The notes beneath the pieces are model-generated. The model had not been told where the DNA came from. It saw only the letters and a program-made list of their open reading frames with translations, and did not search any database. The translations under genes were made by a program, and so were the position numbers. Shown here in pieces: positions 59,767 to 64,000 of a stretch of 64,000 nucleotides of DNA; positions within the stretch are counted from its first letter, which is position 1; each line of letters begins with the position of its first letter. Source of the stretch: Euonymus europaeus (taxonomy: Eukaryota; Streptophyta; Magnoliopsida; Celastrales; Celastraceae). The stretch is from positions 24,340,902 to 24,404,901 of the forward strand of contig OY756965.1 of the NCBI GenBank assembly GCA_963580455.1, written 5' to 3'.

Positions 59767-62612
59767 ATGATATCAGAGCACAGCGAATCGAAGAAGAAGG
59801 TGTGCGTGATCGGAGCCGGACCGTCGGGACTAGTGGCGGCAAGAGAGCTAAGAAAGGAAAGTCACGTGGTGGTGGTTGTGGAGCAAAAGCATGATGTGGG
59901 TGGACAATGGTTATATGATCCTAATGTGGAAGGGGAGGACCCATTAGGGAATAACAAGTTTCTAAAGGTGCATAGTAGTATCTATGCCTCTTTGAGGCTA
60001 ACATCACCAAGGGAGATAATGGGGTTCACTGATTTCCCATTTTTGGTCAGGAAAGATAGGGATATGAGGAGGTTTCCAGGGCACAAGGAGTTGTGGTTTT
60101 ACCTTAGGGATTTTTGTGACTGGTTTGGATTGAGAGAGTTTATTAGGTTTAACACCAGAGTTGAGTATGTTGGCATGGTGGATTATAAGGATTCTTGCGG
60201 AGATTTCAAATGGGTTGTTAGAAGTAGATTGAAGGATGATAGTGAGGTGGTGGAAGAGGTGTATGATGCTGTGGTTGTGGCTTCTGGTCATTATTCTCAA
60301 CCCAGATTGCCCACAATTAGAGGAATGGATTCATGGAAGAGGAAGCAAATCCACAGTCATATTTACAGGGTTCCAGAGACATTTCGCAGAGAGGTAATTA
60401 ATTAATTAATTAAATTGATATATGATTTAATTTGTATGATGTGTGAAAGTACTGTTGATGATTTATGTATATGTATATTTGAGTAGATAGTTGTGGTGGT
60501 TGGGAATTCACTAAGTGGACAAGATATAGCAATGGAGGTTGTGGAGGTGGCAAAGGAAGTACATATGAGTGCCAAATCCCTTCACAATATCTCTCAAGGT
60601 TTATCTAAAGTAATTTCCAAACATGGAAACTTGCATCTTCATCCCCAGGTACGTACTTGTTTATGCTCTATCAACTTCTTTATTAATTGCTCAATTAATT
60701 AGTAAAAACTGCATTTTTTTGTTGACGTTTGGGAAAACATGTATATATATATATATATATATATATATTGCAGATAGAGTCTCTTGGAGAAGATGGACGG
60801 GTTATTTTCACAGATGGATCGTGGGTTGTTGCAGACACAATAGTGTATTGCACAGGGTAAAGTACTGTCAAAACATAAACAAAATTATAATGTCACTGGC
60901 TTTCAGTCCAAGATTGGACAAGTTAAAACGATTTTTCTTTTCTTCCAAGTCAAAAGTTTCTACACTGACTTTATTAGATGATAATGACTCTCTCCTTGGG
61001 ACCCATTTAGGTTAAGCCAAAAATCTTGTGGGGACAAGCTAATTTCTTATTATTATTTTATTTAATAGTGTAGGGATGTCAGAAATATATGTTCGACGGG
61101 TAATTATTCAATGATTCGAGTGTATTTTCATATGGCACACCCAACAGTGTGAATGGCAGCCATAAGAATATTATGCTAATCAAAAAATAAGAGAGAAAAT
61201 ATTAATATGTACGCGGACCATTTAATAATTTATCGTGCTCAACGGTTTTACCCGCATAATCTTCCCCGAGTCAAACGATTATGCCTATACCTCGCTAGTG
61301 GATATTTTATAGGAAGACATGGATATGGGGAGTTTGTCGAAAGAGGTAGGGAGTCTCTACCGATTTGTATGAGGATGTAGTGAATATTTAAAATATTCAA
61401 TGTGCTTTTTAGCGGGGGATTGATAAGATATTTATTTAATGGGTATGGGACCAGATATAGAGATTATGCCCAAAATTCCTTCCTTTTGACATCCCAAATA
61501 ATACCAACGAGGGTCAAACTAGACCCATATTTCCAAGGAAAATCTCTGACGCCAAACCCCAATAAACAGATTTGAACCGAGGCCTTAGAGGCCTTGGCGG
61601 CCAACCAAATTACCCATCCTTGGGACGACGTAACTAAGAATGCAAGAAATATACGCAACTCCTACAAATTAATAATTCATTTACTTTATTGTTGTTATTA
61701 TTATTATGGAATAATTGATTGATTTATGTGTAGGTATTCGTATAGCTTCCCATTCCTTGACACCAAAGGAATGGTAGTAATTGATGATGACAGAGTGGGA
61801 CCTTTGTATGAACACACCTTCCCCCCATTACTAGCTCCTTCTCTCTCTTTCATTGGCATACCTAGAAAGGTGCATAATATTATATCATCTTACGTATTAT
61901 TTTATTATACTTATACTCAATGTATATGTATAGATATGTATTGAGCTGTACTTTTCGTTGTGTGATAGTACAGATCATAGGGTTCCCTTTCTTTGAATCA
62001 CAAGCAAAATGGATTGCTCAACTGCTGTCTGGGAGGACCACATTGCCATCATCGGAGGAAATGATGCAATCCATCAAGCAATTTTACCAATCTAGGGATG
62101 ATTCTCATGTTCCCAAGCACAATACTCACGATATCGCAGATTTCGAGGTAACTATACCCCCAAAAAAAAATAGAGATTTTTTTTGGTTATAAATCAAATT
62201 ATTATTATTTTGTTACCCCAAATAGTATCTACTTTCGACCACCGGTCCGCATGAAACTCGTTTGTTGCATTCATGAGAGGTGCTTGAACTTTGTTTATAT
62301 ATATCATTCAGTTAAGTTATGTCAATCCGATGTGGAATAAAATATTTAACTCTACATATTGCATGAAATTTATTCGAAACTGATGTTATCTTTCTTCTTC
62401 TTTTTTGGGTGGACGGTATATGCATACAGTACTGTGATAAATACGCAGACTATGTAGGATTCCCCCACTTGGAGGAATGGAGGAAACAACTATGCATGTC
62501 AGCAATAGTGAATGCAGATGCCAACTTGGAGAGCTATCGCGATTCATATGATGATCAACAATTGCTTCAAGAAGCTTTTCAAAGTCCACATTTTACTCAA
62601 CCACTTATGTAA
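59767..62612 (+). CDS. Flavin-containing monooxygenase, FMO GS-OX-like
   Basis: Oxygenates nucleophilic S or N atoms using FAD, NADPH and O2. In Brassicales the FMO GS-OX members S-oxygenate glucosinolate side chains; in other plants the substrate is unknown. Six exons: 59767-60393, 60487-60648, 60774-60856, 61734-61869, 61974-62147, 62430-62612, giving 454 aa, normal length. FAD site VCVIGAGPSGLVAARELR near the N-terminus; flavin region DVGGQWLYDP; FMO signature FPGHKELWFYLRDF; NADPH-site VVVVGNSLSGQDIAMEV; the YCTGYSYSFPFL motif; a C-terminal FFESQAKWIAQLLSGR and DYVGFPHLEEWRKQLC. All frames join cleanly. Intron 3 is 877 bp. The start ATG is the first in frame after an upstream stop. Confidence 0.92.
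60742..60769. repeat. (TA)n microsatellite at FMO intron 2 acceptor
   Basis: About 14 TA units directly before the TTGCAG acceptor of exon 3, in the place of a polypyrimidine tract. Confidence 0.9.
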
Positions 62613-64000
62613 AAGGGCTGCCTGTTCTCATCAATTGCAAGTACATATGTGCATACGTGCATGTGTGTATGTAAGAGAGAAAGAGGCGTGACGCTCCCTA
62701 TTGATTATTTTGGCTATTTTTTTTATTATAATTATGAATTTATTATTATTGACGTGCTATTGTTTCAATAAATACTTACCAATAACACATATTGAACTAT
62801 AATATAAGAGAAATTCATAAAAATCTGTATCTATCATCTTGTAATGTTTAATTTGACAAGCCAACAATATCGGAGGGATTTATGTTTAAGTACTAAACTA
62901 AGACTCGACTAGTTGACCACTTGGGTAATAGACTGTTTTTTTGTGTGTGGATAATAGGGATTTACTGTACCTTTTTTTTTTCTTTCAATAATAGACTATT
63001 AATTGTATAATTGTGAATCTCTCTGGAGTTAAATTGTATGTACTCAGAAGGTCCTAAATTTTAGGCGCAGAGTTAGAATTGCGAACAAAAGAGGGTAAAT
63101 TTTTTTTGCAAAGGTCTGGGGTAGTACCCATATAATTTTATTTAAAATTATTTACATTTTTTTTTTTTGCGTGTGAAGTGTTGTTCTAACATGATTCATA
63201 GTTGAATATGCTCATTCTGTATTAGCCATGAAACACCGGAATAGTTGACTTTCAAGTGTGTTTGGGTCTTTGGAGTGAGTGAGCAAAAGTTAAATGGCTT
63301 CTCTTTGTGCTTTGTGGACTTTGTAGATAGAAGTTTGATGTATTTGGAATAAAATTAGTTTAATGGGGATGAATTTGGAAAATTCTATTTTACAGGGGAT
63401 AAAATTAGAAGAATGGATAGTAAATAGGGTATTTTTAAAAAAGTAAGGGGTCAATTGTTTCCTTAATCCAATTGTGTCTCCCCTTACTGAGTTCAATTCC
63501 CACTAAAAACAATATTTTTTCGTTGTCAGCTCATATCGATGGGAAACTTGTGTGTCTGCACTTGTGCCGTGATGAAGAATACAAAAGTTGCACTCATATT
63601 CTGTGTTTTCCTGGGGGAGACATCAGTAGAAAAATTAGTCCTGATAGGACTGCAATCCCGGGATTCATGAAGCACTCAAAGGACAATATATGATGTTTCT
63701 TTGACCTCACACATTGAAAACGAAATCTCCATTTCCATAAATGGTCCTACATTCACCAATTAGCTCTCACAAACTTGCCAAAAATCAGGCCTAAGATTAG
63801 CAACAATTAATTCTAGCTTCTATCCATATATAGCAGCTGCTCCTCAAAACCTACACACAAGTTTGGGTTTGCTTGTATTTTTGTGGTGTGGGTACAGTCA
63901 GTGATAGTGTGATCTCAAGTCAATGGATGTAAATATGGAGACACCATGGCCACACTTCACCTGACCCAACGCAACTATTCACAAGAAAAAAACAAACCAT
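62613..64000. other. Downstream intergenic DNA to window edge
   Basis: FMO 3'UTR then AT-rich DNA. A plus open frame at 63472-63693 (LVCLHLCRDEEYKSCTHIL) has no domain I recognise and no supporting splice context. No gene called. Confidence 0.5.

Noticed and set aside
1..64000. CRISPR arrays, operons, bacterial-type insertion sequences, tRNA or rRNA genes
   Set aside because: Intron-rich plant nuclear DNA; no direct-repeat/spacer array and no cloverleaf or rRNA stretch recognised by eye.

Overview
The window is nuclear DNA of a flowering plant, almost certainly a eudicot. It is AT-rich, its genes are split by GT..AG introns, and the spaces between them hold many small transposon remnants. 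I reconstructed exons by hand from splice signals, reading frame and remembered family sequences. No database search was run, so species and orthology calls are inference.

Layout, left to right. (1) 1-10134, minus strand: a class II formin of the FH20 type, truncated at the left edge, with PTEN-like, C2-like, FH1 and the first part of FH2. (2) 10135-15275: intergenic, with a Stowaway MITE and copies of an unnamed dispersed repeat. (3) 14796-25414, plus strand: a decayed tandem array of secreted neprosin-domain (DUF239) proteins. Copy A is complete (381 aa). Copy D is a relic split by a LINE-type insertion. Copy B has lost its C-terminal domain to inserted DNA. Copy C is an open frame but lacks exon 2 and carries Val where a conserved Glu is expected. 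(4) 26815-32970, minus: a nine-exon CDK-like kinase with a myristoylation start (At1g54610/IBS1 class). (5) 32971-38137: intergenic, with a PIF/Harbinger-type MITE, a LINE RNase H fragment and a tandem duplication. (6) 38138-40116, minus: complete eIF5A. (7) 41204-43105, plus: a coiled-coil WEB/PMI2-type chloroplast-movement protein. (8) 43106-49769: a long intergenic tract with degraded minisatellite and telomere-like repeats, a second Harbinger-like MITE and a very young 529-bp TRIM retroelement. (9) 49770-53178, plus: an LRR receptor kinase of the NILR1 type. (10) 54710-55525, minus: a membrane RING-HC E3 ligase with a 5'UTR intron. (11) 57527-58018: a 5'-truncated LINE. (12) 59767-62612, plus: a flavin-containing monooxygenase of the FMO GS-OX type.

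The genes do not form a pathway; this is an ordinary plant gene neighbourhood. The most informative parts are the neprosin array, where different copies are broken in different ways, and the young mobile elements, which still have exact target-site duplications. Several separate insertions share one 3' end (TTTATC followed by A's), which points to one LINE lineage having shaped this locus repeatedly. I saw no evidence for a wholly new multi-gene system. The TRIM, the 240-bp foldback at 22305-22545 and the exon-loss neprosin paralog are the best candidates for something undescribed.
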